From Streptomyces venezuelae (GTDB lineage Bacteria; Actinomycetota; Actinomycetes; Streptomycetales; Streptomycetaceae): a stretch of DNA of 64,000 bases. The position numbers and the translations under genes are program-made. Each line of letters starts with the position of its first letter. Position 1 is the first letter of the stretch. Positions 28,555 to 36,884 of this stretch are shown piece after piece. The stretch is taken from positions 7,806,501 to 7,870,500 of the forward strand of contig NZ_CP029194.1 in NCBI RefSeq assembly GCF_008642375.1, given 5' to 3'. The notes under the pieces are model-generated. The model was not told where the DNA came from, did not search any database, and was given only the letters and a program-made list of their open reading frames with translations.

Positions 28555-29385
28555 TCACCTCCGCCACGGCCTCAGCCCGTCTGTCGCGCGGGGCAGTTCG
28601 TCGGCGAGCAGACGGCCTGCCAACGCACCCCCGAACACGACCACGCCGACGGCGACGAGCCAGGTCTGGATGACGAGGAACGCGCCGAAAGGACCGTAGG
28701 TGACCGCGCTGGACGCGATCAGCGGGGAGAAGACGAACCGCGAGAAGACCCTCAGCCCGAACAGCCCGAGCACCGTCGCGAGCGCTCCGGGCAGCAGCGC
28801 CGGCCACGCCACGCGTCCGCCGAGCAGCAGCCGCTGCGACCACCAGAAGAAGAGGGTGCCGCCGACCAGGGTGAGAGCGCCACGGACCGGGACACCGCGC
28901 CAGAAGGACGAGACCGCGAAGAGATAGAGGGTCCCGATGAGGACGGCGAGCCACAGCACGTGCCGCCAACGCGCCCGCCACCGGGCCGGGGGAAGGTCCC
29001 AGACCTTCTCGTAGCCGCTCTGCACCACCGTGCCGAACGAGAGCCCGAACACGGCGAGCAGAGCGAGCCCGAAAGCCGTCGTGGTCCTCCGCACCTGGCC
29101 CGGCAGCGCGAACAGCCGCCCGATCTCCTCTCTGGCGGCCTCCGACACCCCGAGGGCGTCACCGAGCCACTGCGCGAAGCCCTGCCCGCTGCCCGCGCCC
29201 GCCGCGGACACGACGATCAGGAGCGGAACGAGCGTGAGGAACGCCAGTGACGCGAATCCCAGTGAGCGCTGCCACAGCGCGAATTCGCTGACGGGGCCCC
29301 AGTGGTGCCCGGCCCGGAACCGGCGGATCCCACTGCGTACGCGTCCGAGCGGGGACGGTCGCCCTGGGGGAGGGGCGGAGGTCAT
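28555..29385 (-). CDS. YihY/BrkB-family membrane protein
   Basis: Integral membrane protein of 276 aa with about six hydrophobic helices, starting near residue 43 (LGFASLAFLTLVPLLIVV). The loop VQSGYEKVWDLPPARWRARW and the C-terminal YGPFGAFLVIQTWLVAVGVVVF match the YihY/virulence-factor BrkB family. The molecular function of the family is unsettled. It converges with the P-type ATPase (9 bases apart) and may be the downstream partner of the SRPBCC gene, whose stop lies 20 bases from its start on the same strand. Confidence 0.85.
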   Translation of the reverse strand: MTSAPPPGRPSPLGRVRSGIRRFRAGHHWGPVSEFALWQRSLGFASLAFLTLVPLLIVVSAAGAGSGQGFAQWLGDALGVSEAAREEIGRLFALPGQVRRTTTAFGLALLAVFGLSFGTVVQSGYEKVWDLPPARWRARWRHVLWLAVLIGTLYLFAVSSFWRGVPVRGALTLVGGTLFFWWSQRLLLGGRVAWPALLPGALATVLGLFGLRVFSRFVFSPLIASSAVTYGPFGAFLVIQTWLVAVGVVVFGGALAGRLLADELPRATDGLRPWRR

Positions 29386-29405
29386 CAGGCTGCCGGCGCA
29401 GACGG

Positions 29406-30011
29406 TCAGCGCAGTCCGGGGTCGCCGGGCTCACCGGGGAGCGGCCAGGACTCCTGCCCGCGCGAGGGCATGCTCCCGGGGTCGGGCGTACGCATCGGTC
29501 CGGGACCCTCCCGTACGGGCGCGTCGGTCGGTGTCGGCGGTGCGTCGGCGGCGTCCGAAGGCCGGATCCGGCCGCGCCAGGCGCCGGTCTCGTGCTCGTG
29601 TTCCTCCATGAAGCCCTTGAACCGCTTGAGGTCGCCCTTGACCCGCCGGTCCAGGACTCCGAGCGCGTCGCCGGCCTTCTCCGCCATACCGCTCGGCTCC
29701 ATGTCCATCGCCAGGCTCACCCGGGTGTGGCTCTCGTCGAGACGCTGGAAGGTGACGACGCCCTTCTGCCGGACGTCACCCCCGACCGTGCGCCACGAGA
29801 TGCGCTCGTCGGGCAGCTGGTCGATGATCTCGGTGTCGAATTCGCGACGGACGCCGGCGACCTTGGTCTGCCAGTGGCAGTGCCGGTCGTCGAGCTGTGT
29901 GACGTCCTCGACGCCCTCCATGAAGTTCGGGAACTCCTCGAACTGGGTCCACTGGTTGTACGCGTTCCGCAGCGGAACGTCGACGTCGATGGTCTGCTTC
30001 ACCATGCTCAT
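29406..30011 (-). CDS. SRPBCC-family (polyketide cyclase-like) protein
   Basis: Cytoplasmic protein of 201 aa. Residues 1-150 form a START/SRPBCC fold as judged from VKQTIDVDVPLRNAYNQWTQ, FPNFMEGVEDVTQLDD and the final FKGFMEEHEHETGAW. A Pro/Asp-rich disordered tail follows. ATG 30011 follows an excellent AGGAGGAAG. A sigma-B-like promoter ends about 50 bases upstream, so stress induction is plausible. Members of this actinobacterial subgroup are often stress-associated, with unknown ligand. The BrkB gene is probably co-transcribed. Confidence 0.82.
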   Translation of the reverse strand: MSMVKQTIDVDVPLRNAYNQWTQFEEFPNFMEGVEDVTQLDDRHCHWQTKVAGVRREFDTEIIDQLPDERISWRTVGGDVRQKGVVTFQRLDESHTRVSLAMDMEPSGMAEKAGDALGVLDRRVKGDLKRFKGFMEEHEHETGAWRGRIRPSDAADAPPTPTDAPVREGPGPMRTPDPGSMPSRGQESWPLPGEPGDPGLR

Positions 30012-30061
30012 GGCGCTTCCTCCTGCTCGTCGTCGAGGGACAATGCGGGGTCGCCTCGCGC

Positions 30062-30086
30062 GTACCCCGTGACACACGGGTCATTC
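30062..30086 (-). promoter_or_regulatory. sigma-B-like promoter upstream of the SRPBCC gene
   Basis: On the minus strand GAAT (plus 30083-30086) is followed after 15 bases by GGGTAC (plus 30062-30067), fitting the published Streptomyces sigma-B consensus GNNTN-(14-16)-GGGTAC/T. It is about 50 bases from the start codon. Confidence 0.5.
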
Positions 30087-30411
30087 GTCGCCGTCCGGAC
30101 GGTCGGCACAGACGGTCGCCGGCACAGGCGTCCCGGGCGGCATCGCCGACGAGGGCGGCGGACCGGGGCCGCACCCGACCGGATTCGTCCCATACCGGCG
30201 ACCGGCCACGATGTCGCGCGCGAAGCGCCCCACCGGCGCCGGACGAGGACGGGATCGCGCACCGAATTCGAGAACGTACGACTTCGGACCCATACATCCC
30301 TGGGATCGCGGGCAGACGCGGTCCATGGGTGGCGCGACACAGCGACACCACCGGCCACGAGCCCGTGGTCCCACCACGAGCCGGGCCCCCTACGAGAGAC
30401 CGGGACACACC
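30087..30411. other. long divergent intergenic region
   Basis: About 325 bases between the sigma-B-like promoter and the DUF6131 gene. It includes an EcoRI-like GAATTC at 30264-30269 and moderately lower GC near 30260-30300, where a rightward promoter may lie. No ORF with credible coding character was found. Confidence 0.4.
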
Positions 30412-30567
30412 ATGATCCTCGTCGGCCTCATCCTCCTTCTCATCGGATTCCTCACGGGAGTCTCCATCATCTGGACCATCGGGATCGTCCTGCTCGTCAT
30501 CGGGGCCGTCCTCTGGATCCTCGGAGCCGTCGGCCACGAAGTGGGGGGCCGACGCCACTACTACTGA
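30412..30567 (+). CDS. DUF6131-family small membrane protein
   Basis: Small protein of 51 aa with two hydrophobic helices (residues 1-18 and 21-42) separated by VSIIW and a hydrophilic end (GHEVGGRRHYY). This arrangement matches the actinobacterial DUF6131 family, whose function is unknown. The protein should sit in the inner membrane as a hairpin. The ribosome-binding site is weak (GAGAGAC about 12 bases upstream). The flavin reductase gene follows 38 bases later on the same strand. Confidence 0.75.
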   Translation: MILVGLILLLIGFLTGVSIIWTIGIVLLVIGAVLWILGAVGHEVGGRRHYY

Positions 30568-30605
30568 GCCGCCTCCTGCCGGCAGCACGAGCCCGAGGAG
30601 GCGAG

Positions 30606-31094
30606 ATGCCGGACCTCGGCGATTTCGCCACCGCCCTGGACGACACGATGTACGTGGTCACCGCGGCCTCGGGCGGGCGGCGGGCAGGCTGCCTCGTCGG
30701 CTTCGCCTCCCCCTGCTCCATCCGGCCGCCACGGTTCGTGGTGTGGCTGTCCACCGTGAATCACACGCACCGTGTGGCACTTGGAGCCCACCACCTCACG
30801 GTCCATGTGCTCGCCCGCGAGCAACGGGCCCTCGCCGAGCTCTTCGGCGGTGAGACCGGGGACCGCGTCGACAAGTTCGCCCGGGTCGCATGGCGGCCCG
30901 GGCGCGACGGCAGCCCCGTCCTGTCGGAGGTACGGGTCTGGTTCACCGGCCGGGTCGAGGCGGTCCTCCCGGGCGGCGATCACGAGGGCTTCCTCCTCAG
31001 CCCCGTCGAGCAGGCGGACCCCGTCGACGAGCCGCCGACAGCACCGCTGCGGTACGGCGACGTCCGCGATCTGGCGCCGGGGCACCCCGCGTGA
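30606..31094 (+). CDS. flavin reductase-like domain protein
   Basis: Protein of 162 aa starting at ATG 30606, 6 bases after GAGGAGG. The start MPDLGDFATALDDTMYVVTA and the segment AGCLVGFASPCSIRPPRFVV (about residues 27-46) match the FMN-binding split-barrel flavin reductase family, which uses NAD(P)H to reduce FMN for partner monooxygenases. It is somewhat shorter than typical two-component reductases. No cognate monooxygenase is adjacent. It converges with PadR, with a small hairpin between them. Confidence 0.8.
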   Translation: MPDLGDFATALDDTMYVVTAASGGRRAGCLVGFASPCSIRPPRFVVWLSTVNHTHRVALGAHHLTVHVLAREQRALAELFGGETGDRVDKFARVAWRPGRDGSPVLSEVRVWFTGRVEAVLPGGDHEGFLLSPVEQADPVDEPPTAPLRYGDVRDLAPGHPA

Positions 31095-31118
31095 CGCCTC
31101 GGGCCAGGTCCCGGGTCA

Positions 31119-31135
31119 GGCCTGGGGCTCAGGCC
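31119..31135. terminator. hairpin between convergent flavin reductase and padR-type genes
   Basis: GGCCTG (31119-31124) and CAGGCC (31130-31135) flank a 5-base loop in the 57-base convergent gap. There is no T-tract. Confidence 0.45.
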
Positions 31136-31151
31136 CCGGCCAGTCGTCCGG

Positions 31152-31694
31152 TCACGCCTCCGACCGCCCCAGCTCCGCCAGCGCCCCCGTCAGCCACTCC
31201 ACCCAGAACCGCTCCAGGTCCACCCCGCCGCGCAGGACGACATGGCGCAGCCGGTCCGGTTCCGTACGGCGCCGTTCCGCCGGGAAGTCGCGCTCCTCGA
31301 TCGCGAGGTACTCGTCCAACTGCTCCCGGTGCAGCGCGAGATGGCGCTCCAGTTCGGCGCGCAGCCCCTCGGCCCCGACGATCGCGGCCGCCCGCATCCG
31401 CAGCAGCAGGGCGGACCGCATCGGCTTCGGGTCCTCGGACCTGGCGACCCAGTCGCCGAGCTCCACCCGGCCGGCGGGCAGCACCTCGTACTCCTTCTTC
31501 TGCCCCCGCGCGGGCACCGGAGCGGGCAGGGCGCGGATGTGCCCCGCCTGCTCCAGCCTGCCCAGCTCGCGGTAGATCTGCTGGTGCGTGGCCGACCAGA
31601 AGTAGCCGATCGACTTGTCGAAGCGGCGCGTCAGTTCGAGGCCGGAGGACGGCTTCTCGAGCAACGCGGTGAGGATCGCGTGCGGGAGGGACAT
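31152..31694 (-). CDS. PadR-family transcriptional regulator
   Basis: Regulator of 180 aa. The N-terminal winged helix is canonical for PadR: MSLPHAILTALLEKPSSGLE, FWSATHQQIYRELGRLEQAG and KKEYEVLPAGR. A C-terminal helical domain (ELERHLALHREQLDEYLAIE) gives the dimerising PadR_C part. The start ATG at 31694 is the family N-terminus. PadR proteins usually repress detoxification or efflux genes. It might control the adjacent FadH-type gene, whose stop is 46 bases upstream on the same strand, but no operator was identified. Confidence 0.88.
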   Translation of the reverse strand: MSLPHAILTALLEKPSSGLELTRRFDKSIGYFWSATHQQIYRELGRLEQAGHIRALPAPVPARGQKKEYEVLPAGRVELGDWVARSEDPKPMRSALLLRMRAAAIVGAEGLRAELERHLALHREQLDEYLAIEERDFPAERRRTEPDRLRHVVLRGGVDLERFWVEWLTGALAELGRSEA

Positions 31695-31740
31695 GCTCGC
31701 ATCCTAGGTTCGGCCGGCCACACGGATCACCGGGCCGGGA

Positions 31741-33777
31741 TCACAGCGCCGCTGCCAGCCGCGTGCCCTGGTCGATCGCCCGCTTGGCGTCCAGCTCGGC
31801 TGCGACGTCCGCGCCACCGATCAGGTGCGCCGAGCGCCCGGCGGCGACCAGCTCCTCGTGGAGGGCCCGCTGGGGGTCCTGGCCGGAGCAGAGGACGACG
31901 GTGTCCACGGGCAGGAGCTGGGGCTCCCCGTCGATGGTGAGGTGCAGGCCCTCGTCGTCGATCCGCTCGTACGACACGCCCGCCACCATGGCGACGCCCC
32001 GGTGCTTGAGCTCGGTGCGGTGGATCCAGCCCGTCGTCTTGCCGAGGCCCGCGCCGACCTTGGAGGTCTTGCGCTGGAGCAGGTGCACCTGGCGCGGCGG
32101 CGCGGTGCGCTCGGGGGCGCGCAGTCCGCCCCGGTTCTCGTACGACGTGTCCACGCCCCACTGGCGGAAGTACGTCTCGGGGTCCTGGCTCGCCCCCTCC
32201 CCGCCGTCCGTGAGGAACTCCGCGACGTCGAAGCCGATGCCGCCCGCGCCGATGATCGCGACGCGCTCGCCGACCGGCGCGCCGTCCCGCAGCACGTCCA
32301 GGTAGCTGACGACGCTCGGGTGGTCCACACCCGCGATGTCGGGGGTGCGGGGGGAGACGCCGGTCGCGACGACGACCTCGTCGTAGCCGTCCAGATCGCC
32401 GGCGGACACGTACGTGTTGAGGCGGACGTCGACCCCGCGCTCGGCGAGCTGCACGCGGAAGTAGCGCAGCGTCTCGTCGAACTCCTCCTTGCCGGGGACC
32501 CGCTTGGCGACGTTGAGCTGGCCGCCGATCTCGGCGGCGGCGTCGAAGAGGGTGACCGCGTGGCCGCGCTCGGCCGCCGACACCGCGCAGGAGAGTCCGG
32601 CGGGGCCGGCGCCGACCACCGCGACGCGCTTGGCGAGCCGGGTGGGGGAGAGGACGAGCTCGGTCTCGTGGCAGGCGCGCGGATTGACCAGGCAGGAGGT
32701 GATCTTCAGGTTGAAGGTGTGGTCGAGGCAGGCCTGGTTGCAGCCGATGCAGGTGTTGATGGTGTCGGCGCGGTCCTCGGAGGCCTTCGCGACGAACGCG
32801 GGGTCGGCGAGGAAGGGGCGGGCGAGCGAGACCAGGTCGGCCCGGCCGTCGGCGAGGATCTCCTCGGCGACCTCGGGGGTGTTGATGCGGTTGCTGGTGA
32901 CGAGCGGGACGGAGACCGCGCCCATCAGCTTCTTCGTGACCCAGGTGTACGCGCCGCGCGGCACGGAGGTGGCGATGGTGGGGATGCGTGCCTCGTGCCA
33001 GCCGATGCCGGTGTTGATGATGGTGGCGCCGGCCGCCTCGATCTCCTTGGCGAGCCGGACGACCTCCTCCAGGGTGGAGCCGCCGGGGACGAGGTCCAGC
33101 ATGGAGAGGCGGTAGACGAGGATGAAGTCCTCGCCCACCCGTTCGCGGATCCGGCGGACGATCTCCAGCGGGAAGCGGACGCGGTTCTCGTACGAGCCGC
33201 CCCACCGGTCGGTGCGCTGGTTCGTGGCCGCGGCGATGAACTCGTTGATGAGGTAGCCCTCGGAGCCCATGACCTCGACGCCGTCGTAGCCCGCCTCCTT
33301 GGCGAGCTCGGCGCAGCGGGCGTAGTCCTCGACGGTCTGCTCGACCTCGGCGTCGGTCAGCTCGTTCGGTACGAAGGGGCTGATCGGGGCCTGGATCGCG
33401 CTGGGCGCGACGAGGGCGGGGTGGTACGCGTACCGGCCGAAGTGCAGGATCTGCATCGCGATCCGGCCACCGGCGTCGTGCACGGCGTCGGTGATCAGCC
33501 GGTGCTCGGCCACCTCCTCCGCCGTGGTGAGCTTGGCCCCGCCGTCCCAGGGGCGGCCGGCCTCGTTGGGCGCGATGCCGCCGGTGACGATGAGGCCGAC
33601 GCCGCCGCGGGCGCGCTCCGCGTAGAAGGCGGCCATGCGCTCGAAGCCGTGCTCCGTCTCCTCCAGGCCGACGTGCATCGAACCCATGATCACCCGGTTG
33701 GGCAGGGTCGTGAACCCGAGGTCGAGCGGGCTCAGCAGATGCGGGTACGGGGTGGTGGGGGTCGGGGTCGCGGTCAT
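31741..33777 (-). CDS. fadH: FadH-type NADPH-dependent 2,4-dienoyl-CoA reductase
   Basis: Flavo-iron-sulfur enzyme of 678 aa. The N-terminal old-yellow-enzyme TIM barrel (LLSPLDLGFTTLPNRVIMGS, GYLINEFIAAATNQRTDRWG) binds FMN. The cluster motif CIGCNQAC plus a later Cys (about residues 342-361) gives the CxxCxxxC-x11-C [4Fe-4S] pattern. The C-terminal half holds FAD (VAVVGAGPAGLSCAVSAAER) and NADPH (VAIIGAGGIGFDVAEFL) sites. It probably reduces 2,4-dienoyl-CoA in breakdown of unsaturated fatty acids; other enone substrates are possible. ATG 33777 follows GAGGAGG. Confidence 0.9.
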   Translation of the reverse strand: MTATPTPTTPYPHLLSPLDLGFTTLPNRVIMGSMHVGLEETEHGFERMAAFYAERARGGVGLIVTGGIAPNEAGRPWDGGAKLTTAEEVAEHRLITDAVHDAGGRIAMQILHFGRYAYHPALVAPSAIQAPISPFVPNELTDAEVEQTVEDYARCAELAKEAGYDGVEVMGSEGYLINEFIAAATNQRTDRWGGSYENRVRFPLEIVRRIRERVGEDFILVYRLSMLDLVPGGSTLEEVVRLAKEIEAAGATIINTGIGWHEARIPTIATSVPRGAYTWVTKKLMGAVSVPLVTSNRINTPEVAEEILADGRADLVSLARPFLADPAFVAKASEDRADTINTCIGCNQACLDHTFNLKITSCLVNPRACHETELVLSPTRLAKRVAVVGAGPAGLSCAVSAAERGHAVTLFDAAAEIGGQLNVAKRVPGKEEFDETLRYFRVQLAERGVDVRLNTYVSAGDLDGYDEVVVATGVSPRTPDIAGVDHPSVVSYLDVLRDGAPVGERVAIIGAGGIGFDVAEFLTDGGEGASQDPETYFRQWGVDTSYENRGGLRAPERTAPPRQVHLLQRKTSKVGAGLGKTTGWIHRTELKHRGVAMVAGVSYERIDDEGLHLTIDGEPQLLPVDTVVLCSGQDPQRALHEELVAAGRSAHLIGGADVAAELDAKRAIDQGTRLAAAL

Positions 33778-33872
33778 GAGGGCGCCTCCTCGCGCAGGAT
33801 CAGTCGACCTCAGTCTCAGGGACCCCCCATCCTTCTGCAACTAGTTGCAGAAGATTCGGAACGTGATGTCTA

Positions 33873-34748
33873 CTACTCGGTAGCAAGTGGCGGAGCGGCC
33901 GCCCAGGCATCCAGCTCCTCCGGTGTCCGCGGCTCCGCCGCGTCCGGGGCGAGCAGCCCGTGGGCCCGCAGCAGCCGGCCCACCGACGTACCCCACGGCC
34001 GCCGCAGCCGCGCCGCGTCCAGCAGGGCGTCGTCCCCGAGGAGCTCGGCGACCGGACCGGTCCGCAGACCGGCGGGGGAGAGCACCGCGGCCTCGTCCGC
34101 CCACCGCAGCGCGAGATCCACGTCGTGCGTCGCCATCACCACCGTCGTACCGGAGGCGCGGAGCCGCGCGAGGGCGTCGAGCAGCCGCTCCTGCCCGTGC
34201 GGATCGAGCCCGGCCGTCGGCTCGTCCATGATCAGCACCCGGGGCCGCATCGCCACGGCACCGGCGATCGCGGCCCGCTTCCGCTGCCCGTACGACAGCA
34301 GGTGCGTCGGCCGGTCCTCCAGGGCCACGATGTCCAGCGCCTCCAGGGCCTCACGCACCCGCAGCCGCACCTCCTCCTCCGGCAGCCCCAGGTTCATCGG
34401 CCCGAAGGACACGTCCTGACCGACCGAGGCCGCGAACAGCTGGTCGTCCGGGTCCTGCACCACGAGCTGCACGGTCGTCCGCAGCCGGGTCAGCCCCTTC
34501 CGGTCGTACGCCACCTCCGTCCCGTCCAGGAGCAGTGAGCCGCTCCCGCGCCGCAGCCCGCCGCTGAGCAGCCGCAGCAGCGTCGTCTTGCCGCTGCCGT
34601 TCCGCCCGAGGAGCGCGATGGCACGGCCCTCCGCCACCGCGAAGTCGACGCCGGACAGGACCGCCGGCCCGTCCTCGTAGGCGAAACCCGCCTTCACCAG
34701 CTCCACCACTGGGGTCGCGGGGCTCGTGGGGGTCGTCGGAGACGTCAC
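33873..34748 (-). CDS. cbiO: cobalt ECF transporter ATPase CbiO
   Basis: ATP-binding subunit of 291 aa. Walker A GRNGSGKTT (about residues 48-56), Q-loop VQDPDDQLFAAS, signature LSYGQRKR (unusual SYGQ in place of SGGQ, common among CbiO proteins), Walker B VLIMDEPTAGLD and switch H (MATHDVD) are present. GTG 34748 overlaps the cbiQ stop (GTGA), so it is the last gene of cbiMNQO. The C-terminal extension past residue 240 is variable in the family. It powers cobalt uptake with CbiQ. Confidence 0.92.
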   Translation of the reverse strand: MTSPTTPTSPATPVVELVKAGFAYEDGPAVLSGVDFAVAEGRAIALLGRNGSGKTTLLRLLSGGLRRGSGSLLLDGTEVAYDRKGLTRLRTTVQLVVQDPDDQLFAASVGQDVSFGPMNLGLPEEEVRLRVREALEALDIVALEDRPTHLLSYGQRKRAAIAGAVAMRPRVLIMDEPTAGLDPHGQERLLDALARLRASGTTVVMATHDVDLALRWADEAAVLSPAGLRTGPVAELLGDDALLDAARLRRPWGTSVGRLLRAHGLLAPDAAEPRTPEELDAWAAAPPLATE

Positions 34749-35494
34749 GGCAGGAACCTTTCGAGTACGAGGGTGAGGGCGACGAGCCCGCAGAGCAGCG
34801 CCACGGCCGCCGCCAGGAACCGGCGGGAGACCGAGGCGGCGGGGACCAGCACCCGCAGGGTCCCGTCGTAGCCCCGTCCGGCGAGCCCCGACTGCAGGCG
34901 TTGCGCCCGGTCGAAGGCGCGGACGAACGAGGTCGCGCCGAGCCCGGCGAGCGAACGCCAGGTTGCCGCCCGGGTGGTGTGCCCGAGCCGGGCGGCCTGC
35001 GCCTGCCGGATCTTGGACAGGGAGTCGAGGAGGAGGAAGATGATCCGGTACATCACGAGCGCCACGTCCACCACGGGAGCCGGCACCCCCGCGCGGACGA
35101 GCCGGGGGAGCACGTCGGACACGGGCGTCGTGAAGGCGAAGAGCAGCACCCCCAGCGAGGCGGCGGCGGTCCGCAGCAGCAGCTCGCCCGCATGGACGGG
35201 CCCGCCGGGCGCGAGGGCCACGAAGCCCCGCGCCCCGCCCACCTCGAAGAGCAGCGGCACCGCACCGGTCACGCAGAAGCCGAGCGGCACGCGGAAGGCC
35301 CGCCACAGCTGACGGCCCGCGACCCCGGCCGGGCCGAGCAGGACCATGAGCGTGGCCGCCGCGACGAGCACGGCACCCGGCCACGGCGGCAGACACACCG
35401 CGCACAGCGTCAGACCGAAGCCGAGCAGGGCCTTCTCGACGGGATGGCGGCGGCGCCACCGACTGCTGTGCGCCGCCGCGTCGATCGGCAGCAT
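34745..35494 (-). CDS. cbiQ: cobalt ECF transporter membrane subunit CbiQ
   Basis: T-component of 249 aa with several hydrophobic helices, ending with a long hydrophobic segment (about residues 226-245). The Ala-Arg-Gly coupling region appears as AARLGHTTRAA and the second as AGRGYDGTLR, which contact the ATPase in this family. It begins MLPIDAAAHSSRWRRRHPVE, the usual CbiQ N-terminus. It lies 6 bases after cbiN and overlaps cbiO by 4 bases. Confidence 0.9.
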   Translation of the reverse strand: MLPIDAAAHSSRWRRRHPVEKALLGFGLTLCAVCLPPWPGAVLVAAATLMVLLGPAGVAGRQLWRAFRVPLGFCVTGAVPLLFEVGGARGFVALAPGGPVHAGELLLRTAAASLGVLLFAFTTPVSDVLPRLVRAGVPAPVVDVALVMYRIIFLLLDSLSKIRQAQAARLGHTTRAATWRSLAGLGATSFVRAFDRAQRLQSGLAGRGYDGTLRVLVPAASVSRRFLAAAVALLCGLVALTLVLERFLP

Positions 35495-35500
35495 GGGCGG

Positions 35501-35911
35501 CTACGCGTCCTTGCTGCCGGGTGCGGGGACCGAAGGCACCGAGGCTTCGGCGCCCCCGGGGTCCCCGACTCCTCCCTCGCCGGCCGTCCTCGCGAGGGCA
35601 CGGGCCTCACCCTGCCGACGCCCGCGCCGCACACCGAAGTAGTACGCGAGGACACCGGCGCCCAGCGCCGCCTGGAGCGCGAAGAGCGCCGACTCGATCT
35701 CCCCGGACGGCGGCTCGTACAGGGGGCTGAACCAGGGCTCGTAATCGGGCTGGAGCTCCGTGATCGCGGTCTCGGCCTCCGCGTCCGCCCCGGTGAACGG
35801 CTCCTCCTTGTGGTCGCCGAGCCCCAGCGCGAGCGGCAGCACCGCGAGCGCGGCGACGACGAGCAGCAGCAGGGCGTTGATCTTCGTGTTCCGGCTGACG
35901 GTGAAGCTCAT
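35501..35911 (-). CDS. cbiN: cobalt ECF transporter accessory subunit CbiN
   Basis: Protein of 136 aa with two membrane helices (about residues 12-31 and 76-92) around an extracytoplasmic loop containing EEPFTGADAEAETAITELQP and YEPWFSPLYEPPSGEIESAL, the hallmark CbiN pattern. The C-terminal Gly/Ala/Pro-rich tail beyond residue 100 is longer than in most CbiN proteins. ATG 35911 overlaps the cbiM stop (ATGA). CbiN promotes cobalt loading of CbiM. Confidence 0.9.
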   Translation of the reverse strand: MSFTVSRNTKINALLLLVVAALAVLPLALGLGDHKEEPFTGADAEAETAITELQPDYEPWFSPLYEPPSGEIESALFALQAALGAGVLAYYFGVRRGRRQGEARALARTAGEGGVGDPGGAEASVPSVPAPGSKDA

Positions 35912-36606
35912 CGCGCGGCCGCCCCCTCGTGTCGCTTCGTGGCGGACCGGGTCAGGACGCCCAGTCGGGTCAGCTCGCCCTTGCTGGACTGCGTGAGCAG
36001 GCGCATCACGAGCACCGTGAGCAGGCCCTCGCTGACGGCCAGCGGGATCTGGGTCACGGCGAAGATGCCGCCGAACTTGGCCAGCGAGCCCATGACGCCG
36101 CTGCCCTGGTCGGGAAAGGCCAGCGCGAGCTGCACGCTGGTGACGCAGTACGTGGACAGGTCGGCGACGAAGGCGCCGAAGAAGACGGCGACCATCAGCG
36201 GCGCGCCGAGCCGGCGCACCAGCAGATAGGTCCCGTACCCCGCCCAGGGTCCGACGATCGCCATGGAGAAGGCGTTCGCGCCGAGCGTGGTGAGCCCGCC
36301 GTGGGCGAGCAGCAGGGCCTGGAAGAGCAGGGTGATCGTCCCGAGGACCGCCATGATCGGCGGCCGGAAGAGGATCGCGCCGAGCCCCGTACCCGTCGGA
36401 TGCGAGCAACTGCCTGTCACGGACGGGAGCTTGAGCGCGGACAGGACGAACGTGAAGGCGCCGGAGGCGCCGAGCAGCAGGGTGGACTCGGGGTTGGACC
36501 GCACCTCGCGGGTGAGCGCGCGGACCCCGTGGACGACGAACGGAGCGGCCGCGACGCCCCAGGCGGCGGCGTGTACGGGGGGCAGATACCCCTCGGCTAT
36601 ATGCAT
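35908..36606 (-). CDS. cbiM: cobalt ECF transporter substrate-binding subunit CbiM
   Basis: S-component of 232 aa. The N-terminus MHIAEGYLPP is essential for metal capture in this family, where the amino group and early His bind Co2+; a later His (SCSHPTGTGLGAILF) is also conserved. Multiple hydrophobic helices follow. ATG 36606 is fixed by the MHIAEG motif, and a GGAGAGGG site lies 14 bases upstream. The gene is led by a cobalamin riboswitch, so cobalt uptake should fall when cobalamin is abundant. Confidence 0.93.
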   Translation of the reverse strand: MHIAEGYLPPVHAAAWGVAAAPFVVHGVRALTREVRSNPESTLLLGASGAFTFVLSALKLPSVTGSCSHPTGTGLGAILFRPPIMAVLGTITLLFQALLLAHGGLTTLGANAFSMAIVGPWAGYGTYLLVRRLGAPLMVAVFFGAFVADLSTYCVTSVQLALAFPDQGSGVMGSLAKFGGIFAVTQIPLAVSEGLLTVLVMRLLTQSSKGELTRLGVLTRSATKRHEGAAAR

Positions 36607-36649
36607 GGTTGGGAGACCCTCTCCAGCACCTCGTGGATGGACAACGCAC

Positions 36650-36830
36650 CCTGGCCGGTCTCCTGGCTGACGGTCATGCGTCCCGACTCCGCCTTCCCAC
36701 ACCGCAGCGGTCTCCCGCAACGGTCCAGTGGCTTGCCCGAGGGTGTCTCCCGCGGGTGTGGAGCCGGAACTCCCGATCACAGTGGCGAGGGCCGCACCGG
36801 TACTGCACCGGTTTCCCGTACACCAAGGCC
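36650..36830 (-). promoter_or_regulatory. cobalamin (adenosylcobalamin) riboswitch upstream of cbiMNQO
   Basis: Read on the minus strand, the leader has GGTGTACGGGAAACCGGTGC, CGCCACTGTGATCGGGAGTT, GCCACTGGACC...GGGAAGGCGG and finally the B12 box CAGCCAGGAGACCGGCC (plus 36653-36669), in the correct order. The GGAGACC of the B12 box can pair with GGTCTCC at plus 36612-36618, next to the cbiM ribosome-binding site, which may provide the expression switch. Confidence 0.9.
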
Positions 36831-36835
36831 CTGTG

Positions 36836-36865
36836 ACACTAGTGCGTTGACCAGGTACATCACAA
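36836..36865 (-). promoter_or_regulatory. putative promoter of the riboswitch-cbi transcript
   Basis: On the minus strand TTGTGA (plus 36860-36865) and TAGTGT (plus 36836-36841) are 18 bases apart. Transcription would begin near 36829, at the expected 5' edge of the riboswitch. Confidence 0.5.
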
Positions 36866-36884
36866 CGCGAAGGGGAACGAAGCG

